Of a stretch of 64,000 nt of DNA, positions 27,889-36,328 are shown piece by piece. Below the pieces are notes generated by a model. The model did no database searches and was not told where the DNA came from. It saw nothing but the letters and a program-made list of their open reading frames with translations. The position numbers and the translations under genes are program-made. The stretch is from Oscillospiraceae bacterium. Lineage in GTDB: Bacteria > Bacillota > Clostridia > Oscillospirales > CAG-272. Numbering within the stretch: position 1 is the stretch's first letter; each line of letters begins with the position of its first letter. The stretch covers positions 62,001-126,000 of the forward strand of contig SVTK01000005.1 in assembly GCA_015063805.1 (NCBI GenBank), read 5' to 3'.

Positions 27889-27917
27889 TTGTAAAATCCC
27901 CCGAAATATGGTAAAAT
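27889..27917 (+). promoter_or_regulatory. Promoter of murJ
   Basis: TTGTAA (27889-27894), a 17-base spacer and TAAAAT (27912-27917), 33 bases before the start codon. Confidence 0.7.
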
Positions 27918-27950
27918 AAATAGGATTAACCGGAAAGGAGATGGTTCGGC

Positions 27951-29489
27951 ATGAAGAAAAGCGAACGTGTGGCACGGACAGCGGTTTTTATGGTGGCCGC
28001 AGTTCTGATGTCCAAAGTGCTGGGAATGCTGCGCGACGTACTCATTGCCGGGGCCTACGGGACCGGCGGTGCCGCGGTGGCCTATGAAACGGCATCCCGC
28101 CTGCCCATCCTTCTCTTTGATTTAGTGATTGGCGGCGTAGTGGCCGCCTCCTTCGTTCCGGTGTTCAATGAGTTGACGGTCAAAGAGGGCAGGGAAGCCG
28201 CCTTTGACTATGCAAACCGATATATCAACCTTCTCCTGGTGCTGACCCTGGTGCTGGCTCTGTTGGGCGGCCTGCTTTCCTCCCCTTTGGTGGAGATCCT
28301 TGCCCCCGGGCTCAGTGAAGAGACCCACAGCCTTGCTGTTGCCCTCAACCGCATCATGTTCCCTATGGTGATCTTCATGGCCCTTGCCTATGCTCTGGTG
28401 GGGCTTCTGCAATCCCTCGGAGAATTCCGTATTCCTGCTCTCATGAGCCTGGTCTCCAACGGGATCATGGTGCTCTACCTGCTGGTTTTTAACCGAAAAT
28501 TCGGTGTGGTCGGCCTGGCTGTGTCCATGCTGGCAGGCTGGGGGGCACAGGCTGTGATGCAGATGCCCTCAGCACATCGGCTGGGTTACCGCTGGCGGCC
28601 CACCTCTCTTGCGCTGACACCGGCCATTCGCCGCTCTCTTTCCATGGCGCTGCCCATTCTCATCAGCACATGGATGCAGCCCCTGTGCAACCTCATCAAT
28701 ACCCGCTTTGCCTCGGGCATTGCTGAGGGGCGGGCCATTACCGCCATCGGCTACGCCAACCGCCTGTATGTGATTATCGTGGGCGTCTTTTCCTTCGTTG
28801 CCACCAATCTGCTCTTCCCCTATCTTTCCCGTGCCACCGCGGCAGGGGAACACAAGGAAGCCGAGCGGCTGACGGGGCTTTCCCTGAAGCTGTTGGGACT
28901 GATCATTCTGCCCATTGCCTTCGGTGCGGCGGTTCTGGCTGAGCCCATCATCGGGCTTGTGTTCGAGCGTGGGGAATTTGGCCCCGGGGATACGCTGATG
29001 ACGGCCGAGGCACTGCGCTGCTTTGCCCTCGGTATGCCCTTCATGGCCTTTAACGAGGTGTACACCAAGCTGCTTTTCTCACGGCAGAGGCCCAAGCCCG
29101 CCATGGTGACCGCCCTGGCCGCAGTGGCGGTGAACTTTGCCCTCATCGGCCCGCTGTCCGCTTACCTTGGGGTGAGCGGTATCGCCTTGGCCTCGGTGGC
29201 TGCCATTGCGGTGAACAGTGTGCTCAATCACCTGTGGCTTCGCCGCGGTGGAACAAAGCTCCTGTCGGGGGCTGACTGGCTGGACTTCGGCAAGATCATG
29301 GCGGCCGCACTGTGCATGGCCGGTGCCGTGATCCTGACGGTGCACTGGCTTGACCTGGGCCGTCTGTCCGAGACTTTGATCGCAGTGGCACTTGGGGCGA
29401 TGGTTTATGCCCTGCTTCTCCTTCTCTTCCGGGAGAGGGAGGTTACGGGGCTGCTTTCCCGCTTGCGTGGAAAGGACGGCCGTGCGTAA
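27951..29489 (+). CDS. murJ: Lipid II flippase MurJ (MviN family)
   Basis: 512 residues, with GGAAAGGAG upstream. About 14 predicted membrane helices and the MviN signature near the N-terminus (MSKVLGMLRDVLIAGAYG), which includes the conserved Arg of that loop. Later GFV-like blocks such as RSLSMALPILISTWMQPLCN are also family-typical. The protein moves lipid II to the outer face of the cytoplasmic membrane. It heads a three-gene unit with a glycosyltransferase (22 bases later) and a barstar-like gene. Confidence 0.94.
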   Translation: MKKSERVARTAVFMVAAVLMSKVLGMLRDVLIAGAYGTGGAAVAYETASRLPILLFDLVIGGVVAASFVPVFNELTVKEGREAAFDYANRYINLLLVLTLVLALLGGLLSSPLVEILAPGLSEETHSLAVALNRIMFPMVIFMALAYALVGLLQSLGEFRIPALMSLVSNGIMVLYLLVFNRKFGVVGLAVSMLAGWGAQAVMQMPSAHRLGYRWRPTSLALTPAIRRSLSMALPILISTWMQPLCNLINTRFASGIAEGRAITAIGYANRLYVIIVGVFSFVATNLLFPYLSRATAAGEHKEAERLTGLSLKLLGLIILPIAFGAAVLAEPIIGLVFERGEFGPGDTLMTAEALRCFALGMPFMAFNEVYTKLLFSRQRPKPAMVTALAAVAVNFALIGPLSAYLGVSGIALASVAAIAVNSVLNHLWLRRGGTKLLSGADWLDFGKIMAAALCMAGAVILTVHWLDLGRLSETLIAVALGAMVYALLLLLFREREVTGLLSRLRGKDGRA

Positions 29490-29510
29490 TATTTCATTTG
29501 GGGGATTTTT

Positions 29511-30635
29511 ATGATTAAGCTTTTTCATGTGATCAGTGATACCAATATCGGCGGCGCGGGTACGCTTTTGCTCAACTATTTGGCCAACGCTGACCGTTCT
29601 GCCTTTGCCATTACCGTTGTCCTGCCCCGGGGAAGCGCCCTGGTGCCCCGCATTCAGGCGCTGGACATTCCCGTAATCGAGACCGAGTACGGCCACGATC
29701 GCTCTCATGACCGCAGGGCAACTGCTGAATTCCGTCGTATCTTCCGGACAGAGCGGCCCGATATTGTCCACACTCACTCTTCCTTCTCCGCCAAGCTGGC
29801 GGCATGGCAGGAGGGGATCCGGGTGCGCATCTACACCCGCCACAGCGTCTTCCCGCCACCGAAAAAGCTGACCACATTCCCGGGCCGGCAGATCTCAGGG
29901 CTGGTGAACAACACCCTCGCCACCCACATCATTGCCGTGGCCCAGGCAGCGGCGGACAACCTCACCGACACCGGAGTGAACCCGCGCAAAATTCAGGTGA
30001 TTGTCAACGGCGTTGAGCCCATGACGCCACCTACCACAGAAACCCGCGCAGCCCTTCGCGAGACCATGGGCTTCGGGGAGGAGCACTTCGTGGTGGGCAT
30101 GTCGGCGCGGCTGGAGGAGGTCAAGGGGCACCGCTATTTCCTGGACGCCGCGGCGGTGCTTGCCGCTGAGGATCCCATGATGCGTTTCCTCATCATCGGC
30201 ACCGGCGCTTGCGAGGCCGACCTTCGGGCACAGGCAGAGTCGCTGGGGATAGCAGATAAGGTTTGCTTTGGCGGATTTGTGACCAACGTGGCTGATTATG
30301 TGGGCAGCATGGACCTGGTGGTCAACTGTTCCTTCGGCACCGAGGCCACCAGTCTGGCTCTGGCTGAAGCAATGAGCCTGTCCCGGCCCATTGTGGCCAC
30401 CACCTACGGCGGAAATCCTTACATGGTGGAGGACGGGGTGAACGGCTACCTGGTACCCATCAAGGACTCGTCAGCCTTAGCTGAAGCCATTCTGCGGGTG
30501 CGCCGCGATCCTGCTGGATATGCCGCCCTCTGTCGCGGTGCCTATGCCCGCTATACCGAGCGATTCACCGCTGCCGCCATGACACGGCAGATGGAGGAAC
30601 TTTACACCCGGGCTTATCACGAAAGAAAAAAATGA
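29511..30635 (+). CDS. GT4-family glycosyltransferase
   Basis: 374 residues. The N-terminal Rossmann domain begins IKLFHVISDTNIGGAGTLL (GG loop), and DIVHTHSSFSAKLAAW lies near residue 85. The C-terminal domain has VVGMSARLEEVKGHRYFLDA and ends in the EATSLALAEAMSLSRPIVAT block, where the retaining-enzyme E-x7-E pattern is present. It is a cytoplasmic or membrane-associated retaining glycosyltransferase, using an unknown nucleotide sugar. Just after murJ, it may build a cell-surface glycan or teichuronic-type polymer. Confidence 0.92.
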   Translation: MIKLFHVISDTNIGGAGTLLLNYLANADRSAFAITVVLPRGSALVPRIQALDIPVIETEYGHDRSHDRRATAEFRRIFRTERPDIVHTHSSFSAKLAAWQEGIRVRIYTRHSVFPPPKKLTTFPGRQISGLVNNTLATHIIAVAQAAADNLTDTGVNPRKIQVIVNGVEPMTPPTTETRAALRETMGFGEEHFVVGMSARLEEVKGHRYFLDAAAVLAAEDPMMRFLIIGTGACEADLRAQAESLGIADKVCFGGFVTNVADYVGSMDLVVNCSFGTEATSLALAEAMSLSRPIVATTYGGNPYMVEDGVNGYLVPIKDSSALAEAILRVRRDPAGYAALCRGAYARYTERFTAAAMTRQMEELYTRAYHERKK

Positions 30636-30659
30636 TTCTGTGCTTGAAAGGAGACGACC

Positions 30660-30944
30660 ATGGCTTCTTCTGAGATTCGTCGGTATACCCTTGACCTGCG
30701 CGGGGTGCAGAGCGTGGCAGACATTCACGCCGCGGCCCGTCTGGCTTTCGATTTTCCCGCTTATTACGGCTGCAACTGGGACGCCATGTGGGACTGCCTC
30801 TATGATCTGGGCCGTGGTCCCATGGAGGTGGAGATCCTCGGCTACCGGGAGGCTGCCGCCGCGTTGGGAACAGACATTGTCCCCTTCCTCATTGTGCTGG
30901 GGGAATTCCGTCAGCGCCGCGGGGCAAAGATCTGCTACCGATAA
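30660..30944 (+). CDS. Barstar-like ribonuclease inhibitor family protein
   Basis: 94 residues, close to the usual 90 for barstar; AAAGGAG precedes the ATG by 7 bases. The family patterns are YTLDLRGVQSVADIHAA near the start and FPAYYGCNWDAMWDCL, the loop that in barstar plugs the barnase active site. EILGYREAAAAL follows. No barnase gene is visible nearby, so its partner is unknown, or it has taken a different role. Last gene of the murJ unit, ending at a strong terminator. Confidence 0.87.
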   Translation: MASSEIRRYTLDLRGVQSVADIHAAARLAFDFPAYYGCNWDAMWDCLYDLGRGPMEVEILGYREAAAALGTDIVPFLIVLGEFRQRRGAKICYR

Positions 30945-30983
30945 AAAGAGCCGGGACAACACGTTGTGTTGTCCCGGCTCTTT
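30945..30983. terminator. Strong bidirectional terminator
   Basis: An 18-bp perfect stem (30945-30962 with 30966-30983) and a GTT loop between the converging barstar and nucleoside hydrolase genes. Confidence 0.95.
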
Positions 30984-30990
30984 CTATGAC

Positions 30991-31881
30991 TTATGCTTCT
31001 CCCGTCAGCTTGCGGAAGAGGTGAGCGAAGATGGCATCCCGTTTCAGATTGCGCACGTAGATGAAGGGATGCCGTGCGGTGTCATTGGCAAAATAGCAGT
31101 CGTTGGTGAGGATGGGGGTGGGGAGGATTACGGTGTCAAGGGCACCGGGAACCGTGAGCAGGGCAATGGCCGACACGTCCCAGATTACCTTGGACCAGGC
31201 GTAGGGCTTGTTGGTGTAGGCGGCTACGATCTTCACCAGATAGTCGCAGAGTTCATTTTTGCCGCCAAGGTAGTACTGCAGCTCGGGAACGCTGGTGGCA
31301 AGGAAGGAACAAACGCCGTTGCAGGGGATGAGGGCGAGGGGAACTTTGGAATCGAAGACCACCTGCGCGGCGGCAACATCCTGTCTGAGGTTGAACTCAC
31401 GGGTGTCAGGCCAGTGCAGGGCATGACCGCCCAGCCAGATCACCACCATCTTGGCGCAGATCTCGGGGCACTTGATAATGGCAGAAGCCACATTGGTGAT
31501 GGCCCCGATGGCCACCACATAGATGGGCTCCTCGGCGGCAAGCACGGTGTTGATGATGTTGTCGGCAGCCTCCGACTCTACGGGTGTCCTCTTGTCGGTA
31601 AGGAAAGCGGTGGAGCCGCGGTAGACGGGGATCTTCGCCGCAGGATCGGTGAGGTGCATGATGTTGAAGATCTCATGGTAGCTCTTTTCCATGCCGTCAC
31701 CGGGATCGGTGGAACGGCTGTTGAGGAAGGGGGCTGCGTTGATGGAAAGCAGTTCAATGCTCTCCGGACAGCGCATAGCATAAGCGATGGCGAACTGGTC
31801 GTCGATCTCGTTGTAAGCATCGGTGTCAAGAATGATTTTTTTCGGCTTGGCCGATTTGATTTGTTCGAGAATTTTCTGCAT
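30991..31881 (-). CDS. Nucleoside hydrolase
   Basis: 296 residues with GGGAGGTG before the ATG. It hydrolyses the N-glycosidic bond of nucleosides in salvage. The calcium-binding DTDAYNEIDDQFAIAYA motif at residues 19-35 and IYVVAIGAITNVASAI are family hallmarks; the IWLGGHALHW region and a late Asp (KVIWDVSAIALL) complete the metal site. Transcribed alone from its own promoter. Substrate preference (purine or pyrimidine) cannot be decided. Confidence 0.9.
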   Translation of the reverse strand: MQKILEQIKSAKPKKIILDTDAYNEIDDQFAIAYAMRCPESIELLSINAAPFLNSRSTDPGDGMEKSYHEIFNIMHLTDPAAKIPVYRGSTAFLTDKRTPVESEAADNIINTVLAAEEPIYVVAIGAITNVASAIIKCPEICAKMVVIWLGGHALHWPDTREFNLRQDVAAAQVVFDSKVPLALIPCNGVCSFLATSVPELQYYLGGKNELCDYLVKIVAAYTNKPYAWSKVIWDVSAIALLTVPGALDTVILPTPILTNDCYFANDTARHPFIYVRNLKRDAIFAHLFRKLTGEA

Positions 31882-31908
31882 AAAGCACCTCCCATTAAGA
31901 TTAATCCT

Positions 31909-31937
31909 ATCATAGCGTAATTTACCGCAAAAGTCAA
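31909..31937 (-). promoter_or_regulatory. Promoter of the nucleoside hydrolase gene
   Basis: TTGACT (31932-31937), a 17-base spacer and TATGAT (31909-31914) on the minus strand, 28 bases before the start. Confidence 0.8.
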
Positions 31938-31995
31938 GGGGAGAGGAAAAAACAGAAAAATTTTTTCTTTTGGTGAGAAAAAGGACGGGGAAGTG

Positions 31996-32004
31996 TGTTA
32001 TACT
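31996..32004 (+). promoter_or_regulatory. Extended -10 promoter of the ECF sigma operon
   Basis: TGTTATACT fits an extended -10 (TGn plus TATACT), 42 bases before the sigma factor start. No good -35 is seen at 17 bases. No second conserved ECF-type motif was recognised, so autoregulation is open. Confidence 0.55.
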
Positions 32005-32046
32005 GTATGAAACGACGCGTTATTTCACCCGGGAAAGGAAAAGAAC

Positions 32047-32589
32047 ATGGACAAGCGCTTTGAGGAACTGGTGCGGGCGCACCGTGTGGGGCTGGTGGGC
32101 TATCTCTGCCGCTATGTGGATGTGTCCACCGCGGAGGAGCTGGCGGCTGATGCCTTTGTTGCCCTTTGGCGGCGAATGCCCGACCTGCGGGACGACAATC
32201 TGCGTGCCTACCTCTATGCCGCAGGACGCAACAGCGCACGCAACCATCTTCGCAGGCAGAGGAAGATCCTCCCCCTGGAAGAGATGCGCCGGGAGATGCC
32301 CGCCGCCGATCCCGAGCTGGATGCGGCACTGATCCGGGACGAGGAGCGCCGGGCTGTCCATGCCGCTCTGGGGAAGATCTCCCCCGACTACCGCGGGGTA
32401 CTGCACCTGCTCTACTTTTGCGACCTTTCCCCCGCCGAAGTAGGGCGTGTGCTGGGAAAGAACCCAAAGCAGGTGGCCAATCTGACCTATCGGGCCAAAG
32501 AAGCCTTGCGCCGGGTACTCACCGAAATGGGGATAGAGCCGCCCCACACTACATCAGAAGAAAGAGAGAAGCATAAAGATGAGAACTGA
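32047..32589 (+). CDS. ECF-type RNA polymerase sigma factor
   Basis: 180 residues. Sigma region 2 (about 1-70) with VSTAEELAADAFVALWRRMP and DDNLRAYLYAAGRNSARNHL; region 4 (about 110-165) with LGKISPDYRGVLHLLYFCDL and SPAEVGRVLGKNPKQVANLTYRA, a helix-turn-helix for -35 binding. GGAAAGGA precedes the ATG. Its last 11 bases overlap the next gene, the usual sigma/anti-sigma arrangement. Probably controls an extracytoplasmic stress response; targets unknown. Confidence 0.93.
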   Translation: MDKRFEELVRAHRVGLVGYLCRYVDVSTAEELAADAFVALWRRMPDLRDDNLRAYLYAAGRNSARNHLRRQRKILPLEEMRREMPAADPELDAALIRDEERRAVHAALGKISPDYRGVLHLLYFCDLSPAEVGRVLGKNPKQVANLTYRAKEALRRVLTEMGIEPPHTTSEEREKHKDEN

Positions 32590-33769
32590 AGAAGAATTCA
32601 TGGCCTTGGTAGAAGAAAAGTTGGCCGTCCGTTCTGTTCAGCGGCTGGGGGGGATGCGTGTGGTGCTCATTGCCGCCACCCTGGCTCTGCTCGCCGCCGC
32701 GGCCTTCGGTACGGCGGTGCTCCTTGACCGTGAGGATGAGCCGATTCCTCACGAAACGGCGGACGGAGACGTTATACCCATTAGCGAGCAGCCGGAGATG
32801 ATCCCCGGTGTGGGCTCCGACGGCAATCCTGCGTCCCCCGTTGTACCTTCCCACATCTATGTTGCCACCGGCCTTGCAACCGGCAAGTATTATGCGGTTG
32901 ACACAGAGGTGGGCGGCCGGGAGGATGTCCCTTGGCCGGAGACCTGGTTCGAGGGTCCGCAGATCGTTTTCCCCGTTCCCGGGGAGCTGATCTGGGGCGG
33001 ACGCACCTATGTCCGCTGGAGTAACTGGCAGGGGAAGCCCCTTGATCCTACCGTTTCTATCCGCGGCGAGTCCCTGGGGGGCGACTTGTACGCCCTGGCA
33101 GGGGTGAGCACCGAATACTATATCCTCAAGGAGAAGGAAGGGCTGTGGGGTTACCTCAACTATGACTACCGCCCCGCTACCCTGGGGCAGCTGATCGCTG
33201 ACCTGAATCTGGCCGAGAACCTGCAGATCGGCACGCTTTACTACAACACCTTCAACGGAGGCCGGTACAGCGCATGGCAGATCGATGGGCTGGATGCGGC
33301 GAAGCTATGGACCATGCTCTTTGCCAACCCCGGTGCGGCTCCCCAGCGGCTGACGGTGAAGATCGATCCCGAGGAGATCGTGCGGGAGGCCGAGGCCCAG
33401 GGAGCCATGGTGGCACCCCCCTACGATCCCACCGGAGAGTATATCTTTGACCGTACCCTTGCGGCCGATGTGAGTATTTCCATCAGCCTGCCCGCCATGG
33501 GGATTGAGTACCTCTCCATCGGTATCTCCCGCGAGGGCTGGATGTGGACCAATCTGCTCTCCTCGGGTAACTACTTTGCTGTTTCGCCTACCCTGGTGGA
33601 TGAGGTTCTGGCTTACGCCAAGGCAGAGGGAACTGTGCAGGATATTACCCCGCCGGAGCCTGTTGATGTACCCTCCACCATGGCTCCCGCTCTCCCGGAG
33701 GATGTGGTTTCGGTGTCTACCGCCCGCGCTGAGGAAACGGTGACCCATCATGTGACGCAGAATCCGTAA
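32579..33769 (+). CDS. Single-pass membrane protein, putative anti-sigma partner
   Basis: 396 residues. The short cytoplasmic N-terminus (about 25 residues, EEEFMALVEEKLAVRSVQRL) precedes one membrane helix (VVLIAATLALLAAAAFGTAV), then a long outer domain of about 340 residues with no recognised family (blocks GRTYVRWSNWQG and GDLYALAGVSTEYYILKE). The start overlaps the sigma gene by 11 bases, so translation is coupled. The cytoplasmic stub is much shorter than a canonical zinc anti-sigma domain and has no HxxxCxxC, so if it binds the sigma factor the mode is unusual. It may instead be a sensor or target gene. Confidence 0.65.
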   Translation: MRTEEEFMALVEEKLAVRSVQRLGGMRVVLIAATLALLAAAAFGTAVLLDREDEPIPHETADGDVIPISEQPEMIPGVGSDGNPASPVVPSHIYVATGLATGKYYAVDTEVGGREDVPWPETWFEGPQIVFPVPGELIWGGRTYVRWSNWQGKPLDPTVSIRGESLGGDLYALAGVSTEYYILKEKEGLWGYLNYDYRPATLGQLIADLNLAENLQIGTLYYNTFNGGRYSAWQIDGLDAAKLWTMLFANPGAAPQRLTVKIDPEEIVREAEAQGAMVAPPYDPTGEYIFDRTLAADVSISISLPAMGIEYLSIGISREGWMWTNLLSSGNYFAVSPTLVDEVLAYAKAEGTVQDITPPEPVDVPSTMAPALPEDVVSVSTARAEETVTHHVTQNP

Positions 33770-33771
33770 AG

Positions 33772-33804
33772 AAAAAGGTTCGTGCCCTTGGCACGAACCT
33801 TTTT
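33772..33804. terminator. Bidirectional terminator after the sigma operon
   Basis: A 15-bp stem (33772-33786 with 33790-33804), CTT loop, A-run and T-run on either side; also serves the converging flavin reductase gene. Confidence 0.93.
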
Positions 33805-33808
33805 GCAT

Positions 33809-34330
33809 TTATTCGCAGCGTTCCAATATTTTTTCAATCTCGCAGATGTAGACGTGGTGGAAATCATCCTCGGGATAGTGGGCGAAGATGGCAGGGTCGA
33901 GGAAGTTTTCCTTCTTGAACACGTCGGCATAAAGGCGGCGGCAGTCCAGGATCAGCCGCGCCTGTTCAAAGGCGACAGCTCCCGACTCCAGGGTGAGGGG
34001 ACGCAGACCGGTTTCGGCTGCCTTGTCGGTGTTCCTCCCGCTGGTGCGCCCGCACAGGGCAAGGGCGCTGTGCATCTCCTCATCAAAGAAGGTGAGGGTG
34101 AGACGGTCACCGGTGAGAATAAACTCATCGGTGTAGCGCTGGGGACGGACGAAACAGATGGCAACGGGCTTGTTCCACAGAATGCCCACAGTTCCCCAGC
34201 TGGCGGTCATGGTGTTCCAACTGCCATCGGGCTTTGCAGCGGTGATGAGCATCCAGTCGTGGTTGATACGGTGGAAGAAATTGTCGGTAAGTGCGTAAGG
34301 GGATTGGGGGTGAAAAATAACATCAGACAT
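33809..34330 (-). CDS. Flavin reductase-like protein
   Basis: 173 residues. Flavin-reductase-like FMN-binding split-barrel family: WMLITAAKPDGSWNTMTASW, GTVGILWNKPVAICFVRPQRYT and FTGDRLTLTFF-type strands, then a late LILDCRRLYAD block. It probably binds FMN; whether it reduces flavins or is a redox carrier is unclear. AGGTATTC sits before the ATG, a weak site. A candidate promoter (TGGTAA at 34419-34424, TATACT at 34396-34401) is below consensus. It borders the AT-rich island to the right. Confidence 0.85.
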   Translation of the reverse strand: MSDVIFHPQSPYALTDNFFHRINHDWMLITAAKPDGSWNTMTASWGTVGILWNKPVAICFVRPQRYTDEFILTGDRLTLTFFDEEMHSALALCGRTSGRNTDKAAETGLRPLTLESGAVAFEQARLILDCRRLYADVFKKENFLDPAIFAHYPEDDFHHVYICEIEKILERCE

Positions 34331-34487
34331 AGGAATACCTCACTGGAAAAATTGTCGTCATATTTGGCATGGTGATAAACGGCATACACTGGGTTAGTAT
34401 ATGCACTGCAGAGATATTTTACCATAAATTTCATGATATTACAAGCGGGAAAGCACACGAAATGGATTTCTGCTGGATATCAGTTTT

Positions 34488-35345
34488 TTATATTTTCTTT
34501 AACAGAAAGTGATAAAAATCTTCGGCGTATATGGATCTTGGCTGCCTTTTGTGGAGTTCGACAATCAGATCTCTTTGACATACGGGATTTGAAATGTCAA
34601 GGAGGGTCAGATTTTGATTGTGCAGCTTCCCCCAAGAATATTCGGGCCAAAAAGAAATTCCTGCGCCCATACTGATGATGTTTTGTACAGCTGTAGGGGA
34701 GTCCGATTCGAAGATGATTTTCGGATAAAATCCGGCAATAGAGCAAAATTTATTGCACATTGCACCGAATAAACGGGTGTTGGAAAGCATAATAAAGCTT
34801 TCGTTTTTTACAGTACTTAAGTCTATGGATTGTGCTTCGGCATATTTTGAATCCTTGGGAACGGCAAGATAAATTTTTTCTTTTTTTATACAGCGTTGCA
34901 AATATTGTTTGGAATTATCGGTATTCAGTCCATTTGTTGAGATCAGAATATCGCAGTCATATTTCAATTCGTTTTGTTCAAAATCGAAAACAACGTCAGG
35001 ATTTTCTTTTTTGTAATCCATAATCGTATTGATGACAAAGGCAGAAGCCGCTAAAATATTCAACTTTATGGTTTTGGTTGCTGTTTCTTTTAATTGCTGC
35101 ATTTCGATGGCGAGGTTGTCAAATTCAGGTAATAACAGATCAAGCCGGTGCTTTAACGTTTTGCCGTACTCGGTTAGGATTACCTTTCGCCCTTGTCGCT
35201 GAAAGAGAGGAATGCCAAGCTCTTTTTCAAGCAAATGTATAGCTTGCGATAATGATGGCTGTGAAATATGCAGAATTTGAGCGGCGTTGGAAATATGTTC
35301 AAGCTGTGCAGTCGTGTGAAAATATTTTAGCTTTTGTATATCCAT
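34488..35345 (-). CDS. LysR-family transcriptional regulator
   Basis: 285 residues. The winged-helix N-terminus (IQKLKYFHTTAQLEHISNAA, then HISQPSLSQAIHLLEKELG) is typical, and the C-terminal effector domain has the two-lobed periplasmic-binding fold. Base composition is much richer in AT than the flanking genes, with more A/T-ending codons, suggesting horizontal transfer. The divergent SemiSWEET-like gene shares its intergenic region, where two promoters interleave, so it probably represses itself and controls that operon. The effector is unknown. Confidence 0.93.
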   Translation of the reverse strand: MDIQKLKYFHTTAQLEHISNAAQILHISQPSLSQAIHLLEKELGIPLFQRQGRKVILTEYGKTLKHRLDLLLPEFDNLAIEMQQLKETATKTIKLNILAASAFVINTIMDYKKENPDVVFDFEQNELKYDCDILISTNGLNTDNSKQYLQRCIKKEKIYLAVPKDSKYAEAQSIDLSTVKNESFIMLSNTRLFGAMCNKFCSIAGFYPKIIFESDSPTAVQNIISMGAGISFWPEYSWGKLHNQNLTLLDISNPVCQRDLIVELHKRQPRSIYAEDFYHFLLKKI

Positions 35346-35390
35346 ACATGTTCTCCAGATTGATAGCTTTTATCTATAGATTATATTTAT

Positions 35391-35419
35391 ATTATATATT
35401 TTACTTTTGCTTTTGTCAA
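35391..35419 (-). promoter_or_regulatory. Promoter of the LysR gene
   Basis: Full consensus on the minus strand: TTGACA (35414-35419), a 17-base spacer and TATAAT (35391-35396). It overlaps the plus-strand promoter at 35400-35428. Confidence 0.85.
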
Positions 35420-35428
35420 GTGTATAAT
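35400..35428 (+). promoter_or_regulatory. Promoter of the SemiSWEET/SGNH operon, with GTCAAG direct repeat
   Basis: TTTACT (35400-35405), a 17-base spacer and TATAAT (35423-35428). GTCAAG occurs at 35415-35420 and again at 35432-35437, 17 bases apart, flanking the -10; a possible LysR site. The promoter interleaves with that of the LysR gene. Confidence 0.65.
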
Positions 35429-35459
35429 ATAGTCAAGAAAAGATTAGGAGGCATTGACG

Positions 35460-35759
35460 ATGCAAATTTTTGAAATGATTATGCTTATATGTTTTGGGAT
35501 ATCCTGGCCAATCTCGGTATACAAAAGTATACGGTCAAAATCCACAAAGGGGAAAAGCGCGGTGTTTATCGTTGCGATTATTATCGGATATATCTCGGGG
35601 ATTATCGGTAAGATTGTCAACCATCAATTGACGTATGTTGTGGTGCTGTATTGTGTGAATTTAATCGTCGTATCCATCGACCTCGGCTTGTACTTCTTCA
35701 ATGCCAAGTACGAGAAAACGGTGCAATATCAAAAGAAATCGATAGGAGATATATCATGA
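35460..35759 (+). CDS. SemiSWEET/PQ-loop-like small membrane protein
   Basis: 99 residues from the ATG at 35460, with AGGAGG 8 bases upstream; a TTG two codons earlier is less likely. Three hydrophobic helices (about 5-20, 34-52, 58-80) with SWPISVYKSIRSKSTKGKS after the first, which resembles the PQ-loop of SemiSWEET and MtN3 proteins (WP replacing PQ). SemiSWEETs are sugar facilitators that work as dimers. The family assignment rests on the pattern, not a search. Its stop overlaps the next start by 4 bases (ATGA). AT-rich composition as in the LysR gene. Confidence 0.65.
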   Translation: MQIFEMIMLICFGISWPISVYKSIRSKSTKGKSAVFIVAIIIGYISGIIGKIVNHQLTYVVVLYCVNLIVVSIDLGLYFFNAKYEKTVQYQKKSIGDIS

Positions 35760-36310
35760 AAGAGAATGTACGCACACAAGCCAATGCGATGAAGGCAATC
35801 AATGATTTCACTATGAAGGGGGAGATCGTAATATTCGGTTCTACCTATATGTCCAGATTCCCGCTTTATGAGTTGATGAATAAATGTATGTTTGAAAATG
35901 CCGTATACAACCGCAGTATCGAAGGCTTGACGGTAAAGGAGGCGCTGGAGATTGCAAAAGACTGTGTGGTGGAGGTTCGTCCGAAGAAGATTTTTTTGGC
36001 ACTGGGGGAGGAGGACGAAAATAATCCCGATGTGATCAACGACTATGCAGCACTTGTTGCCGCACTTCGTACACAGCTGCCTGAGTGTAAGCTTTATTTG
36101 ATCGCTTTGGGGGGAGAGGGAGCATATATTGATTGGTTTAACCGCAAGATCAGGCAGTTTTGTGACAATGAAACAGTAAAATATATAGATTTCACTTCCA
36201 AATCAACCTCAGAGTCCGCATTGTGTAAAGCAAGATTCAAGCAGTTAAGTTGCTTTTTTCGTGATAGATCGATCACTATGAGTGAGGCATTTGTGATGGC
36301 AAATCTATGA
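35756..36310 (+). CDS. SGNH-hydrolase-like protein, probably without the nucleophile Ser motif
   Basis: 184 residues; TAGGAG precedes the start. The fold looks like an SGNH/GDSL hydrolase: IVIFGSTYMSRFPLY near the start, NRSIEGLTVKEALEIAKD, VEVRPKKIFLALGEEDE and, later, KYIDFTSKS. The GDS block appears as GST, so the usual catalytic serine is at an altered place; activity is uncertain. Coupled to the SemiSWEET-like gene. A small transporter with a hydrolase under a LysR regulator could be a two-step uptake-and-use module; this is inference. Confidence 0.65.
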   Translation: MKENVRTQANAMKAINDFTMKGEIVIFGSTYMSRFPLYELMNKCMFENAVYNRSIEGLTVKEALEIAKDCVVEVRPKKIFLALGEEDENNPDVINDYAALVAALRTQLPECKLYLIALGGEGAYIDWFNRKIRQFCDNETVKYIDFTSKSTSESALCKARFKQLSCFFRDRSITMSEAFVMANL

Positions 36311-36328
36311 TCTTTGCAGAAAACTTGT

